This document shows, piece by piece, positions 36,176-44,946 of a stretch of DNA of 64,000 nucleotides (positions within the stretch are counted from its first letter, which is position 1; each line of letters begins with the position of its first letter). The notes under the pieces are model-generated. The model searched no databases. It saw only the letters and a list, made by a program, of their open reading frames with translations, and was not told the DNA's origin. The DNA comes from Marivivens aquimaris (GTDB lineage Bacteria > Pseudomonadota > Alphaproteobacteria > Rhodobacterales > Rhodobacteraceae). The translations under genes and the position numbers were made by a program. Location of the stretch: NCBI RefSeq assembly GCF_015220045.1, contig NZ_JADBGB010000001.1, forward strand, positions 1,765,001-1,829,000, written 5' to 3'.

Positions 36176-37537
36176 TTAACGGAGTGCCTCAAGAACACGC
36201 TCCAGCGCGGCGCCCTGCTCGGAACGAGCCAGCGGTGCGTCGGCAACCAGATTGTAGTGCGCTTCGACGTCGTACTGGGTGACGTCCAGGTTCAGATGCG
36301 ACGCGTTCAGCAGGCCCATCGCGTAGAGAACGCCGTAGCTCGCCAGAACCACATCGGCCTGAGCCGATACGCGGTTTGCGCGCGCGTCGAGCAGGTCCTG
36401 CTCTGCGTTCAGAACGTCGATCGTGGTGCGCGAACCTGCGTTGGCTTCTTCGCGAACACCGTCAAACGCCAACTGGGCAGCCGAAACCTGACGCGTGTAA
36501 GCCTCTGACGCCGAAACGGCGACCTGATAGTTCGAGTAAGCGTTCGCAACGCCCTGCTCGATCAGCAGGCTGGCGCGGTGAAGCTGGGCACGCAGACCAT
36601 CGATGCGGTCACGCACCTGACGCACGGTGCTGTCGAGCTGACCGCCGAGGTAGATCGGTCCGCCAGCGTTAATGCCAAACTGGGCCGCGCCGTTGAAATC
36701 TTCGTCGATGCCCGCAGTCGCGGTAGCCGAAACGGTCGGCATGGTCGCGTTTTGTGCGCGGGTCAGGCCGATTTCGGCAGCAGCAATCTGATGCTGAAGA
36801 GCAACAACCGTCGGATGATTACGAACGGCGTAAGCCTGCGCATCGGTCAGGTTCATCGGGAGCGGCGCAACCGGAACACCCTGAAGGTTCGACGGTAGGT
36901 GACCGATGGTAACCACATACGCTTCGCGTGCATTGGCAAGGCTGCCCTGCGCAACGGCCAGAAGGCTGCGGGCCGATGCGAGTGCGGCTTCGGCGATGGA
37001 AACGTCGGTGCGGGTGACTTCACCAACATCGAAACGGTCCCGCGCAGCGCGCAGTTCCTGCGTCAGAACGCGAACGTTACTTTCTCGCAGGTTCACGAAT
37101 TCGCCCGCGGTCTGGACGTTGAGATACGCCGACACTGCGGAGCTGAGCACGTCAAGTTCGACCGACTTCAACGACTCGCGGGTCGCCAGAACGGTTTCTT
37201 TCTGCTGCTCGACACCCATGGCGCCGGTGCCGGCATCCCAGATATCGAAGCTTGCAGAAATGCGTGCCAGTTCGGTCGAAGTCTGAAGGAGATTACCTTC
37301 GAAGTCGTAAGCACGCGAGTGCGAGGACGACCATGAAACGGCCGGACGGAGCGATGCAACAGCCTGCGCCACATCTTCGTCGGCGGCGCGCAGAACGGCG
37401 CGGTTATATTCCAGAAGACCACTGTTTTCGTAGGCCGCGCTCAATGCTTGACCGAAGGTTTCAGCGGAAGCAAGCGATGCCGACAGCCCAAATACTGCCG
37501 CCATCGCGGTTGTGAGAAGTTTGTTACGCGTGAACAT
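36176..37537 (-). CDS. TolC-family outer membrane channel protein
   Basis: 453 residues. A signal peptide (about 1-25, cut after SLASA) precedes two outer-membrane-factor repeats with long heptad-rich helices, e.g. NVRVLTQELRAARDRFDVGEVTRTDV, cited as 13 plus 13 residues, and VREEANAGSRTTIDVLNAEQ near residue 355, the classic TolC tail motif. It forms the outer channel for type I secretion or efflux. No membrane-fusion or inner-membrane partner adjoins. It lies 47 bases after pcm and 96 before the PopZ-like gene, probably one transcript. Confidence 0.93.
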   Translation of the reverse strand: MFTRNKLLTTAMAAVFGLSASLASAETFGQALSAAYENSGLLEYNRAVLRAADEDVAQAVASLRPAVSWSSSHSRAYDFEGNLLQTSTELARISASFDIWDAGTGAMGVEQQKETVLATRESLKSVELDVLSSAVSAYLNVQTAGEFVNLRESNVRVLTQELRAARDRFDVGEVTRTDVSIAEAALASARSLLAVAQGSLANAREAYVVTIGHLPSNLQGVPVAPLPMNLTDAQAYAVRNHPTVVALQHQIAAAEIGLTRAQNATMPTVSATATAGIDEDFNGAAQFGINAGGPIYLGGQLDSTVRQVRDRIDGLRAQLHRASLLIEQGVANAYSNYQVAVSASEAYTRQVSAAQLAFDGVREEANAGSRTTIDVLNAEQDLLDARANRVSAQADVVLASYGVLYAMGLLNASHLNLDVTQYDVEAHYNLVADAPLARSEQGAALERVLEALR

Positions 37538-37584
37538 GGCTTTCCCTTATTAAATCCATGGCGCCCATCCACTGCGTTCCCGGC

Positions 37585-38238
37585 TCAGAGGGCGAATTCT
37601 TTGTTTTTCTCGAAACCGGCAAGAACCGGAGCGGAAGCGTTGAACGCAAACCGCCAGTTGATCCGTCCATCCAGCTTGTAACCGACGCGGGCCACACCAA
37701 GCTCGCCTTCGGCAAAGAGGCACGCAATGCGGCCGCCTTCCTTGAGCTGGGCCAGAAGGGAATCAGAAACCACCTCGACAGCGCCTTCGAGGATGATGAC
37801 ATCGTACGGACCGGACTTGGCACAGCCTTCGGCCAGCGGGTTCGTCATCACTGCGGCGTTGTCCACGCCGTGCTCGGACAGAAGCGCCTGCGCATCGGCA
37901 GCCATTGCTTCGTCGCTTTCGACGGCTACGACAAATTCAGACATACGAGCCATGACAGCGGTCGAGTAACCGAGGCCACAACCCAGATCCAGAACGACTT
38001 CGTTAGGCTGAATATTCAGCGCATCCAGTAGCTTAGCAAAGGTGCGCGGTTCGAGCATCACTCGACCCTCGCCGATTGCGATGTTCTCGCCGAGGTAGGC
38101 GGCTTCGCGTTGTGCCGACGGCACGTAAGCTTCGCGCGGCACGGCGAGGAAAGCTTCAATGATCGGAAACTTGGTCACATCCGACGGGCGGATCTGCGTA
38201 TCGACCATCATTGTACGGCGGGTGGTGTATTCGGCCAC
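37585..38238 (-). CDS. pcm: Protein-L-isoaspartate O-methyltransferase-like, GTG start
   Basis: 217 residues. SAM-binding motif I reads VLDLGCGLGYSTAVMA near residue 80, with an N-terminal MVDTQIRPSDVTKFPI and EAYVPSAQREAAYLG as in this family, then VDVIILEGAVEVV. Family role is repair of isoaspartyl damage. The GTG at 38238 is the farthest start; an internal ATG-ATG pair 27 to 30 bases on could also serve. First gene of the pcm-tolC-PopZ-like group. Confidence 0.87.
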   Translation of the reverse strand: MAEYTTRRTMMVDTQIRPSDVTKFPIIEAFLAVPREAYVPSAQREAAYLGENIAIGEGRVMLEPRTFAKLLDALNIQPNEVVLDLGCGLGYSTAVMARMSEFVVAVESDEAMAADAQALLSEHGVDNAAVMTNPLAEGCAKSGPYDVIILEGAVEVVSDSLLAQLKEGGRIACLFAEGELGVARVGYKLDGRINWRFAFNASAPVLAGFEKNKEFAL

Positions 38239-38387
38239 GGTCTAAACTCTTTCGTTCAGTTCCAATTAGGTTCTAACCATATCTAACCCGAACCCGCAAT
38301 GTCCGAAAGTCAAAGAATATCCTATCTGACCCGCTTGCACGTTCCGAAGTTCCAGTATAGATCACGCGAACCATACCACACCACGGC

Positions 38388-38461
38388 GGCGAGTTGGCGG
38401 AGTGGTGACGCAGCGGATTGCAAATCCGTGTACACCGGTTCGATTCCGGTACTCGCCTCCA
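38388..38461 (+). tRNA. tRNA-Cys (anticodon GCA)
   Basis: The 74 bases fold with acceptor GGCGAGT/ACTCGCC, an anticodon arm GCGGA-TTGCAAA-TCCGT (anticodon GCA), a T-arm CCGGTTCGATTCCGG, discriminator T and an encoded CCA, as expected for cysteine. Confidence 0.97.
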
Positions 38462-38518
38462 TCCCTATTTTCCCAAATCATTGAACGACTTCGCACCTTG
38501 CCGGTGTGTGTAATCGCC

Positions 38519-39163
38519 TCAGCTATTGCGGCCCCAAGGCCTGCCCTTCCGTGGTTTATAGACTGGCAGTTTCAAATCAAACTGGATCGCAGCCAGGCGG
38601 ACTGTCAGTGCGACGCAAAAGCCTACAAACATCGACAAAGTCATCGGCTGACCCAACCAATGGCCTCCGACAACTGTGACAGCGCCCAAAACGGTTGCCG
38701 ACATATAGATTTCGGGGCGCAGGATGATGCTCGGCTCTTGGCCCAGCGTATCGCGAATGATCCCGCCCGCGGTCGCACTGAACAGCCCCATCGCGACCGC
38801 CACGAGGGCCGAAGCCCCTAATTCCAGCGCTTTCGCCGTACCGACCACTGCCGCGAATGCCATGCCGAATGCGTCCGCCCACAAGATCCACGTTTGCCGC
38901 GAGGCAACAAGCGAGGCGGCGAAATGCATGACCACCGCCACGATGATGCAGATCGACAGGTAGACCGGATTGATGATCCAGAACACCGGCACATCAAGCA
39001 GGAGGTCCCGCAGGGTCCCTCCGCCGATGCCTGTGGCTGCTGCGAACCAGACAAAAGCGAGCATATCCAGCTGCTTGCGCGATGCCACGAGAGCGCCGGT
39101 CATGGCAAAGATCGCCGTTGCCAAGAAGTCGACGAAGGCGAGCGTGGCGGTAGCGTCTGTCAT
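38519..39163 (-). CDS. Trimeric intracellular cation channel (TRIC/UPF0126) family membrane protein
   Basis: 214 residues with about seven membrane spans in two repeats. Each repeat carries the glycine motif: ATGIGGGTLRDLLL in the first and TAGGIIRDTLGQ in the second, as in YicG/YadS UPF0126 proteins. Prokaryotic TRIC channels pass K+; others of the family are linked to amino acid (glycine) handling, so the substrate is open. A single gene; the C-terminus (RKGRPWGRNS) is basic. Confidence 0.88.
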   Translation of the reverse strand: MTDATATLAFVDFLATAIFAMTGALVASRKQLDMLAFVWFAAATGIGGGTLRDLLLDVPVFWIINPVYLSICIIVAVVMHFAASLVASRQTWILWADAFGMAFAAVVGTAKALELGASALVAVAMGLFSATAGGIIRDTLGQEPSIILRPEIYMSATVLGAVTVVGGHWLGQPMTLSMFVGFCVALTVRLAAIQFDLKLPVYKPRKGRPWGRNS

Positions 39164-39250
39164 CGGGTCAGCACCAGCTAGGGAATAGTAGCTGCTGTCT
39201 TAACCGATTTTGAGCGCGCTGGACATCCAAGCCTGCTACTAGATCGCCGC

Positions 39251-40099
39251 TCAGAGGATAACGCGCGGCTCCGGCAGACCAGCGACATCAACAGGCGCTG
39301 AGTAGACCTTGCCTTCAGCTTCGGACGGGTTGTCGATCCCCTCGCAGGCGGTCGTGACGAACAGCGTTTTGTAGCCATCGCCGCCGAAAGCGGGGCACGA
39401 TGCGTGGGCGCCTCCGACCTCGACGCTGATGTCTTTGGAGCCATCGGGCAGATAGCGCGAGACGCGATGGGCGCCCCAGTGCGCGCACCACACCGCGCCT
39501 TCGGAATCCGTGACCGCGCCGTCGGGGTTCATTTCGCTGTCATTGAGGTCAACGAATACCTCCGGCTCGGCATCGGGCCAACCGTCGGACGCAAGTGAGA
39601 CCTTTTTGACGATGCGGGTCGGGGTGTCGGTGAAATACGCCGTGCGGCCGTCAGGGGCAAAACAGATGGAGTTCGGGATGGTGATGCCGCCGAACAGCTT
39701 TCGCAGTTCACCGCGATAGTAGCGATAAATCGATCCGGCCTCTTTTTCGGCGCTCTTGCCCATCGTGCCGATCCAGAACCCGCCGAACGGATCGGCGCGT
39801 CCGTCGTTCGAACGGGTGACGGTGTTGTCGGCTTCGAGGTCGATAACGTGGCCCATGGTGCCTGTCTCGATATCGAACTTCTGAAGCTTGGTTTCCGATG
39901 CGACCAGCAGAGTCGTCTGATCCACCCATCCGGCGGCAGAGACGCGCTCTCCGAAATCCCAGCTTTGCTGACCAGCGTCGGAGCTCGTGTGCAGCGTGTT
40001 CGCCATAATGTCGAACCAGAACAGTTGCTTGCGCTCTGGGTGCCAAAGGGGGCCTTCGCCCAGTTCGCAAGTGCGGTCGTCGAAAACAGAAGCAGTCAT
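39251..40099 (-). CDS. SMP-30/gluconolactonase-family sugar lactonase
   Basis: About 282 residues, a six-bladed beta-propeller. Signature ends are ELGEGPLWHPERKQLFWFDI (metal Glu) and, farther on, FGGFWIGTMGKSAE and NSICFAPDGRTAYFTDT, with DNPTEAE-like (NPSEAEGKVY) near the C-terminus. It hydrolyses L-arabino-1,4-lactone and/or D-galactonolactone to the acid, after the sugar dehydrogenase. The ATG at 40099 shares its A with the dgoA stop (TGATG). Last gene of the sugar operon. Confidence 0.93.
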   Translation of the reverse strand: MTASVFDDRTCELGEGPLWHPERKQLFWFDIMANTLHTSSDAGQQSWDFGERVSAAGWVDQTTLLVASETKLQKFDIETGTMGHVIDLEADNTVTRSNDGRADPFGGFWIGTMGKSAEKEAGSIYRYYRGELRKLFGGITIPNSICFAPDGRTAYFTDTPTRIVKKVSLASDGWPDAEPEVFVDLNDSEMNPDGAVTDSEGAVWCAHWGAHRVSRYLPDGSKDISVEVGGAHASCPAFGGDGYKTLFVTTACEGIDNPSEAEGKVYSAPVDVAGLPEPRVIL

Positions 40100-40704
40100 C
40101 AAGAAAATACCTGGTCGTATGCAGTCACAATATGGGTTGCCTTTTCGGCCACCACAGCGGCGTTGTCACCTGGTTTATAAAGCGCGGTACCGATGCCGAA
40201 ACCAGTCGCACCGGCAGCGGCCCACTCACCGAAGTTGTCCGCACTCGCCCCGCCAACGGCGAGCAGGTCCGTGCCTTTGGGCAGAACCGCGTTCATCGCT
40301 TTAAGCCCAGCGGGGCCGATCAGCGATCCCGGGAAGAACTTTAAACCGTCCGCGCCTGCGCGAAGGGCCGCGAAGCACTCGGTCGGGGTCATGACGCCCG
40401 GATATGACAGCAGACCCTTGTACTTTGCCGCACCGATGACTTCTGGATTGCAGTCGGGCGAAACGATGAGCTTACCGCCCGCGTTCGCGACGTCCTCTAC
40501 ATCGCCCGTCGACAGAACTGTGCCTGCGCCGATGAGGGCCGTGTCGCCGAACTCTTTTGCCATCGCTTGGATGGATTTCAGCGGGTCGGGCGAATTCAAT
40601 GGCACCTCGATTTTCGTGATCCCTGCGTCGATCAAAGCGCCCGTGATCGAAAGGGCTTCGTCCGGCGTCACGCCGCGAATGATGGCTACGATATTGCGCG
40701 TCAT
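40099..40704 (-). CDS. dgoA: 2-dehydro-3-deoxy-6-phosphogalactonate aldolase
   Basis: 201 residues, KDPG/KDPGal class I aldolase barrel: NIVAIIRGVTPDEAL at the start, GAGTVLSTGDVEDVANAGG, IVSPDCNPEVI, and the Schiff-base lysine in GADGLKFFPGSLIGP near residue 125. It splits KDPGal to pyruvate and glyceraldehyde-3-phosphate, the last step of the De Ley-Doudoroff D-galactose path. One base separates it from dgoK. Confidence 0.95.
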   Translation of the reverse strand: MTRNIVAIIRGVTPDEALSITGALIDAGITKIEVPLNSPDPLKSIQAMAKEFGDTALIGAGTVLSTGDVEDVANAGGKLIVSPDCNPEVIGAAKYKGLLSYPGVMTPTECFAALRAGADGLKFFPGSLIGPAGLKAMNAVLPKGTDLLAVGGASADNFGEWAAAGATGFGIGTALYKPGDNAAVVAEKATHIVTAYDQVFS

Positions 40705-40705
40705 G

Positions 40706-41572
40706 TTAACCCTTCAACTCTGGATAAGCGGCCTTGAGACCTTCGAGAACCAGCCCCTCACCGTCAACGATTTCCGAAGTTGCGCCGAAATGTTCGAGCG
40801 CGGCGGCATAGAGCGCGGAGAGCGTTCCGTCGCCGATCAGAACGACGGGAGCATTTGTGTCGATGCCCTGAAGCTCCGCACCGATAAGGAGACCGGAGAG
40901 GTAGGACCGCGCTCCGGCGGCTTTGCCGGGGTTTAGCAGACCGACAGAGCGGACGGTAAAGAGGGCATTCAGCGCATCATGCGATTGCTTCAGTCCGTCG
41001 GTGAAAGCGGCGTCATCCCAGTCGCCCGCCATGCCGTGGCGCAGGACCGACTGTTCGGACAGCAGGTTGAATAACTCGCCGGTCATCTTCGTCCGGAACG
41101 ACGTCACCTGCCCGCCTGCGATCTGCACCCATTTGGAATGCGTTCCCGGCAGGCAAATAGTGCCCGCGAAATCGGGCCGCGACGTGAGGAATCCCGCGAT
41201 CTGGGTCTCCTCTCCGCGCATGACATCCGGTGGGTCCATCTGGCATAGGCCAGGCAGAATGCGCACGTTGAGCGCACCGCTGGTCTGTACCGAAATCGCA
41301 TCGGCACCCGCAGGGGTGCAAGGCACCGAGAGGTACGGAGCCTCTCTCCAGCCTTGCTTCGCGCCAGCCATGCCACAGATCAGAACGTCGGTCGGCCCGT
41401 TGGTCCAACCGGCGACCAGACCGTTCAGAACGCTTTCGTACTGATCAGGAGAGAGCTTTCCCATCCCCTGATCGGAACGCGCGGTTTTGATGACTTTGCC
41501 GCTGGCGTCCAGACCCCAAACACGCAGGTTGGACGTGCCCCAATCGGCTGCAATCCACGCTACATCGCTCAT
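40706..41572 (-). CDS. dgoK: 2-dehydro-3-deoxygalactonokinase
   Basis: 288 residues, DgoK family (ASKHA fold). The phosphate loop is WIAADWGTSNLRVWGLD, followed by LICGMAGAKQGWREAPY, and CLPGTHSKWVQIAGG in the middle. It phosphorylates KDGal, giving the substrate of DgoA. The ATG at 41572 overlaps the stop of the aldehyde dehydrogenase by four bases (ATGA), so I prefer it to an ATG 45 bases upstream. Confidence 0.95.
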   Translation of the reverse strand: MSDVAWIAADWGTSNLRVWGLDASGKVIKTARSDQGMGKLSPDQYESVLNGLVAGWTNGPTDVLICGMAGAKQGWREAPYLSVPCTPAGADAISVQTSGALNVRILPGLCQMDPPDVMRGEETQIAGFLTSRPDFAGTICLPGTHSKWVQIAGGQVTSFRTKMTGELFNLLSEQSVLRHGMAGDWDDAAFTDGLKQSHDALNALFTVRSVGLLNPGKAAGARSYLSGLLIGAELQGIDTNAPVVLIGDGTLSALYAAALEHFGATSEIVDGEGLVLEGLKAAYPELKG

Positions 41573-43080
41573 GCAATATCCTCGGGCAGAACGCCTACAG
41601 GGATGTTCTGATAGCATACCGGACGCAGGAAGCGGCGGATCGCGAGGGTGCCGACCGAGGTCGCGCCGAAGTTGGTCGACGCAGGATACGGGCCGCCGTG
41701 AACCATGGCGTCAGCCACTTCGACGCCGGTCGGGAACCCGTTGGCAAGGACACGTCCCGCTTTGCGTTCGAGGATCGGCAGCAGACGGCGGGCGGTTGCC
41801 GCATCGCCGTCATCCATGTGGAGCGTGCAGGTCAGCTGGCCTTGCAGGCTGCGGGCGAGCTTGTCCATTTCGTCGACCGACTGCGCGGTGACGATGATGC
41901 CGAGCGGGCCAAAGACCTCCTCGGCCAGCACTTCGTTCGCCAGCCAATCCTCGGCGCTCACTTCATAGACGTAGGGCGTTGCGTTGCGCATGTCACAGAC
42001 CGAGGTCAGGACTTCTTTAACGTTGGTCCCAGCGGCAACGCGGTCGCGGCCCTTGCGGTAGGCGTTCGCGATACCGTCGGTCAACATGGTCTGCGGGGCC
42101 GCATCTTTCAGGGCCTCGGCAGCGGCGTTGGCAAAGGTTTCGGCCTGATCAGCGAGGACCACGACGATCCCCGGATTGGTGCAGAACTGCCCTGCCCCCA
42201 TCGTCAGCGATCCGGCCCAGCCCGCCGCAATCGCAGCGCCGCGAGCAGCGCCCGCTTCGGGCAGAACAAACATCGGGTTCACGCTGCCCAACTCGCCGTA
42301 GAACGGAATCGGAACCTCACGCTGGGCGCAGAGGTCGAATAGCGCACGGCCACCGCCGAGCGATCCGGTGAAGCCAACCGCATTGATGAGCGGGTGCTGA
42401 ACCAGCGCCGCGCCAACCTCTCGGGTGCTGCCTTGGACGAGGCTGAACACACCGGGATGGATGCCGCATTTTTTGGCGGCGGCGGCGATAGCCTCGGCCA
42501 TGATCTCGCCAGTGCCGGGGTGCGCATCGTGGCCTTTGACGACGACAGGGCAACCCGCAGCCAGCGCGGCAGCGGTGTCACCACCAGCGGTCGAGAATGC
42601 GAGGGGGAAGTTCGACGCGCCGAACACAGCCACGGGGCCGATGGGGCGCTGCATCATGCGCAAATCGGGACGGGGAAGCGGCTGGCGGTCCGGCAGCGCT
42701 TCGTCATGACGGCGGTCGAGATAGGCGCCATCAAGGATATGCTGCGCGAAAAGACGGATCTGACCGACGGTACGGCCACGCTCGCCCATCAGACGCGCTT
42801 CGGGCAGACCGCTTTCCTGCGTGCCGATCTCGGTGATCGCATCGGCGCGAGCTTCGATTTCGTCAGCGATGGCGTTCAGAAACGCTGCGCGCTCCTCGCG
42901 GGTCGAATAGCCGAAGGTCCAGAACGCTTCCTCTGCGGCCTGACACGCTCGGTCCACATGCGCGGGCGTGCCTTCGCTGAACTCACGCGCTTCGCCGTGG
43001 GCTGGGCTGGAGGTGAAGGTCGCGTCGCCCGCGACCCATTCGCCTGCGATCAGGTGCTTACCGCTTGGTACATAGGTCAT
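41569..43080 (-). CDS. 2,5-dioxopentanoate (alpha-ketoglutaric semialdehyde) dehydrogenase
   Basis: 503 residues, NAD(P)-dependent aldehyde dehydrogenase. The catalytic Cys is in GAGQFCTNPGIV, the Glu in YGELGSVNPMF, and the cofactor site in AVFGASNFPLAFSTAGGD. This sequence type (HLIAGEWVAGD start, TREVGAALVQHPLINAVGFTG) is that of the KGSA dehydrogenases of non-phosphorylative L-arabinose and glucarate pathways (AraE of Azospirillum). It makes 2-oxoglutarate, entering the TCA cycle. Confidence 0.9.
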   Translation of the reverse strand: MTYVPSGKHLIAGEWVAGDATFTSSPAHGEAREFSEGTPAHVDRACQAAEEAFWTFGYSTREERAAFLNAIADEIEARADAITEIGTQESGLPEARLMGERGRTVGQIRLFAQHILDGAYLDRRHDEALPDRQPLPRPDLRMMQRPIGPVAVFGASNFPLAFSTAGGDTAAALAAGCPVVVKGHDAHPGTGEIMAEAIAAAAKKCGIHPGVFSLVQGSTREVGAALVQHPLINAVGFTGSLGGGRALFDLCAQREVPIPFYGELGSVNPMFVLPEAGAARGAAIAAGWAGSLTMGAGQFCTNPGIVVVLADQAETFANAAAEALKDAAPQTMLTDGIANAYRKGRDRVAAGTNVKEVLTSVCDMRNATPYVYEVSAEDWLANEVLAEEVFGPLGIIVTAQSVDEMDKLARSLQGQLTCTLHMDDGDAATARRLLPILERKAGRVLANGFPTGVEVADAMVHGGPYPASTNFGATSVGTLAIRRFLRPVCYQNIPVGVLPEDIA

Positions 43081-43089
43081 AAGTCGTCC

Positions 43090-44007
43090 TTACTTGCCCC
43101 ACTTCAGGGCAATCACATCGAGTTCTTTGGAGAGTTGCAGCAGACGGTCCTTGGTCCGCTGGCTCATCGGTTTGAGAGGGTGGCGCACGTAGTCCGAACG
43201 GATAACACCGCCCGCCTGCATGACGGTTTTCGCCGCCCGCAGACCGCATTGGCGGTTTTCGTGGTTGATCAGCGGCAGGCAGAGGCGCCACTGGTCGAGC
43301 GCGGCGTCGATGTTGCCAGCGCGATAATCGACCACGATCGGTCGGATCTTCTCTGGCTGGAGCGCCGAGGTCATCGTGCCCGTGCAGCCCGCATCGAGGT
43401 CGGCCAGCAGCGTCACCGCTTCCTCGCCGTCGAACGGGCCGATGATGTGCTCGCCGCCCTGCTCGATCAGTGCAGCCAGTTTGTCGGCTGCAAACGGTGT
43501 TTCCATTTTGAAATAGCTGACGTTTTCCAGTTCTTTCGCCATGTGCACCAACAGCGGCACTGTCAGCGTGCAGCCCGAAAGCGGCGCGTCCTGCACCATG
43601 ATCGGGATGGAGATCGCATCGGACACGGCGGCAAAGTGCTCGTAGATTCCAGCTTCGGCGGGCACGAGGCCGACACCGTGGTACGGCGGCATCATCATGA
43701 CCATCGACGCGCCGAGCGCTTGGGCTTCCTTCGCGCGCTTCACGACGATCTCGGTCGCGAAGTGGCTGATCGTGACGATGACAGGCACGCGGCCATTCAC
43801 ATGTTCCAGCGACACGCGGGTCAGGGTCGCGCGCTCTTCGTCGGACAGCAGGAACTGCTCCGAATAGTTGGCGAGGATACAGATCGCATCAACGCCCTGA
43901 TCGATCATGCAGTCCAGAACGCGGCGCATGCCCTCTTCGTCAACGCGGCCATCATCGAAGAACGGCGTCGGAGCGACGGGCAGAATGCCGGTGAGTACGT
44001 CTTTCAT
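43090..44007 (-). CDS. DHDPS-family dehydratase, probable L-2-keto-3-deoxyarabonate dehydratase
   Basis: 305 residues of the dihydrodipicolinate synthase/N-acetylneuraminate lyase family. Schiff-base Lys is in VSYFKMETPFAADK, and CILANYSEQFLLSDEE and MMPPYHGVGL are typical of L-KDA dehydratases (AraD of Azospirillum) rather than DapA. It converts L-2-keto-3-deoxyarabonate to KGSA. Its place between the KGSA dehydrogenase and the sugar dehydrogenase supports this. 5-Dehydro-4-deoxyglucarate dehydratase is the main alternative. Confidence 0.85.
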   Translation of the reverse strand: MKDVLTGILPVAPTPFFDDGRVDEEGMRRVLDCMIDQGVDAICILANYSEQFLLSDEERATLTRVSLEHVNGRVPVIVTISHFATEIVVKRAKEAQALGASMVMMMPPYHGVGLVPAEAGIYEHFAAVSDAISIPIMVQDAPLSGCTLTVPLLVHMAKELENVSYFKMETPFAADKLAALIEQGGEHIIGPFDGEEAVTLLADLDAGCTGTMTSALQPEKIRPIVVDYRAGNIDAALDQWRLCLPLINHENRQCGLRAAKTVMQAGGVIRSDYVRHPLKPMSQRTKDRLLQLSKELDVIALKWGK

Positions 44008-44016
44008 AGTCGGTTC

Positions 44017-44946
44017 CTATTCGTGGAAAGGCTCGACGGAGTTCCGTCGGCCGAGTGCCAGCGCATCGGACACATGCACCATCGGGCGCAGGTCCATATC
44101 GATGCCGCCGGTCGACAGCAGCTTGGCCATATTTGCGTAGAGACGCGGATATTCACCCGCGAGAGGATTGTCGGATTTCAGCGCGTCCTCGACACCGTCG
44201 ATCTGAATGCGCGCACCGCCGTCGAGCAGCGTCAGCGTGCCTTCGTCCGTGACGGCTTCGATCTGCCAGATCTGGTCACCGGTCTGACGCCAGTCGAAAT
44301 CGGCAGTGACTTCAGCGCCGTTCGGGTGGAAGAAATCAAGCCGCGCACCGATGGGCGTCTGGCGATTTTCAGGCACATCGAGGTCAGCGGATTTCAGGTG
44401 CACATTGACCGGCAGGATCTCGGTCACGATGGACAGCGCGTTAATGCCCGGATCGAAGACACCCATGCCGCCCGGCTCCCAGATCCACTCCTGACCGGGA
44501 TGCCAACGGCGCACGTCTTCTTTCCACGTGACATGGAGCTTGCGGAGCGTCTTGTCCGCCAGCCAAGTCTTTGCCGCAGCGACCTTATCCGCTTCACGGC
44601 TGTGCCATGTCGCGTAGATCGACACGCGATGCTCACGAGCCAGCGTTTCGAGAGCGTGGCACTCAGCCAGCGTCGCCCCCGGCGGCTTTTCCAGCATCAC
44701 ATGGCGCCCTGCGCGGATGGCTTTGGCGGCATAGTCGAAGCGAGGCACTGGTGGTAGGCAGAGCGAAATGACACGGATATCGCGGCGCTTTTCCAGCATC
44801 TCGTCGAAGTCGGTGAAGGCTTCGACACCGTCGACCGAACCGTGACGCGATACCGTTGCAGCCAGTTCCCAATCGGGCGAGGCCGCGATCGACGGGACGT
44901 GCTGATCAATCGCGATTTTTCCAATGCCAACGAGTGCGATTTCCAT
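44017..44946 (-). CDS. Gfo/Idh/MocA oxidoreductase, probable L-arabinose/D-galactose 1-dehydrogenase
   Basis: About 309 residues. Rossmann start MEIALVGIGKIAIDQHVPSI, EKPPGATLAECHAL, then a C-terminal Gfo/Idh substrate domain with WHSREADKVAAAK and EDVRRWHPGQEWIW. The sequence is of the type of Azospirillum L-arabinose 1-dehydrogenase, which also oxidises D-galactose. First oxidative step, sugar to lactone. The ATG at 44946 shares its A with the stop of the dehydratase (TGATG); an ORF reaching to 44982 is a spurious extension. Confidence 0.88.
   Translation of the reverse strand: MEIALVGIGKIAIDQHVPSIAASPDWELAATVSRHGSVDGVEAFTDFDEMLEKRRDIRVISLCLPPVPRFDYAAKAIRAGRHVMLEKPPGATLAECHALETLAREHRVSIYATWHSREADKVAAAKTWLADKTLRKLHVTWKEDVRRWHPGQEWIWEPGGMGVFDPGINALSIVTEILPVNVHLKSADLDVPENRQTPIGARLDFFHPNGAEVTADFDWRQTGDQIWQIEAVTDEGTLTLLDGGARIQIDGVEDALKSDNPLAGEYPRLYANMAKLLSTGGIDMDLRPMVHVSDALALGRRNSVEPFHE

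Noticed and set aside
42394..44757. 787-residue plus-strand frame across the arabinose genes
   Set aside because: It runs antisense over three well-supported enzymes and is rich in His/Arg/Asp, as expected for a shadow frame.
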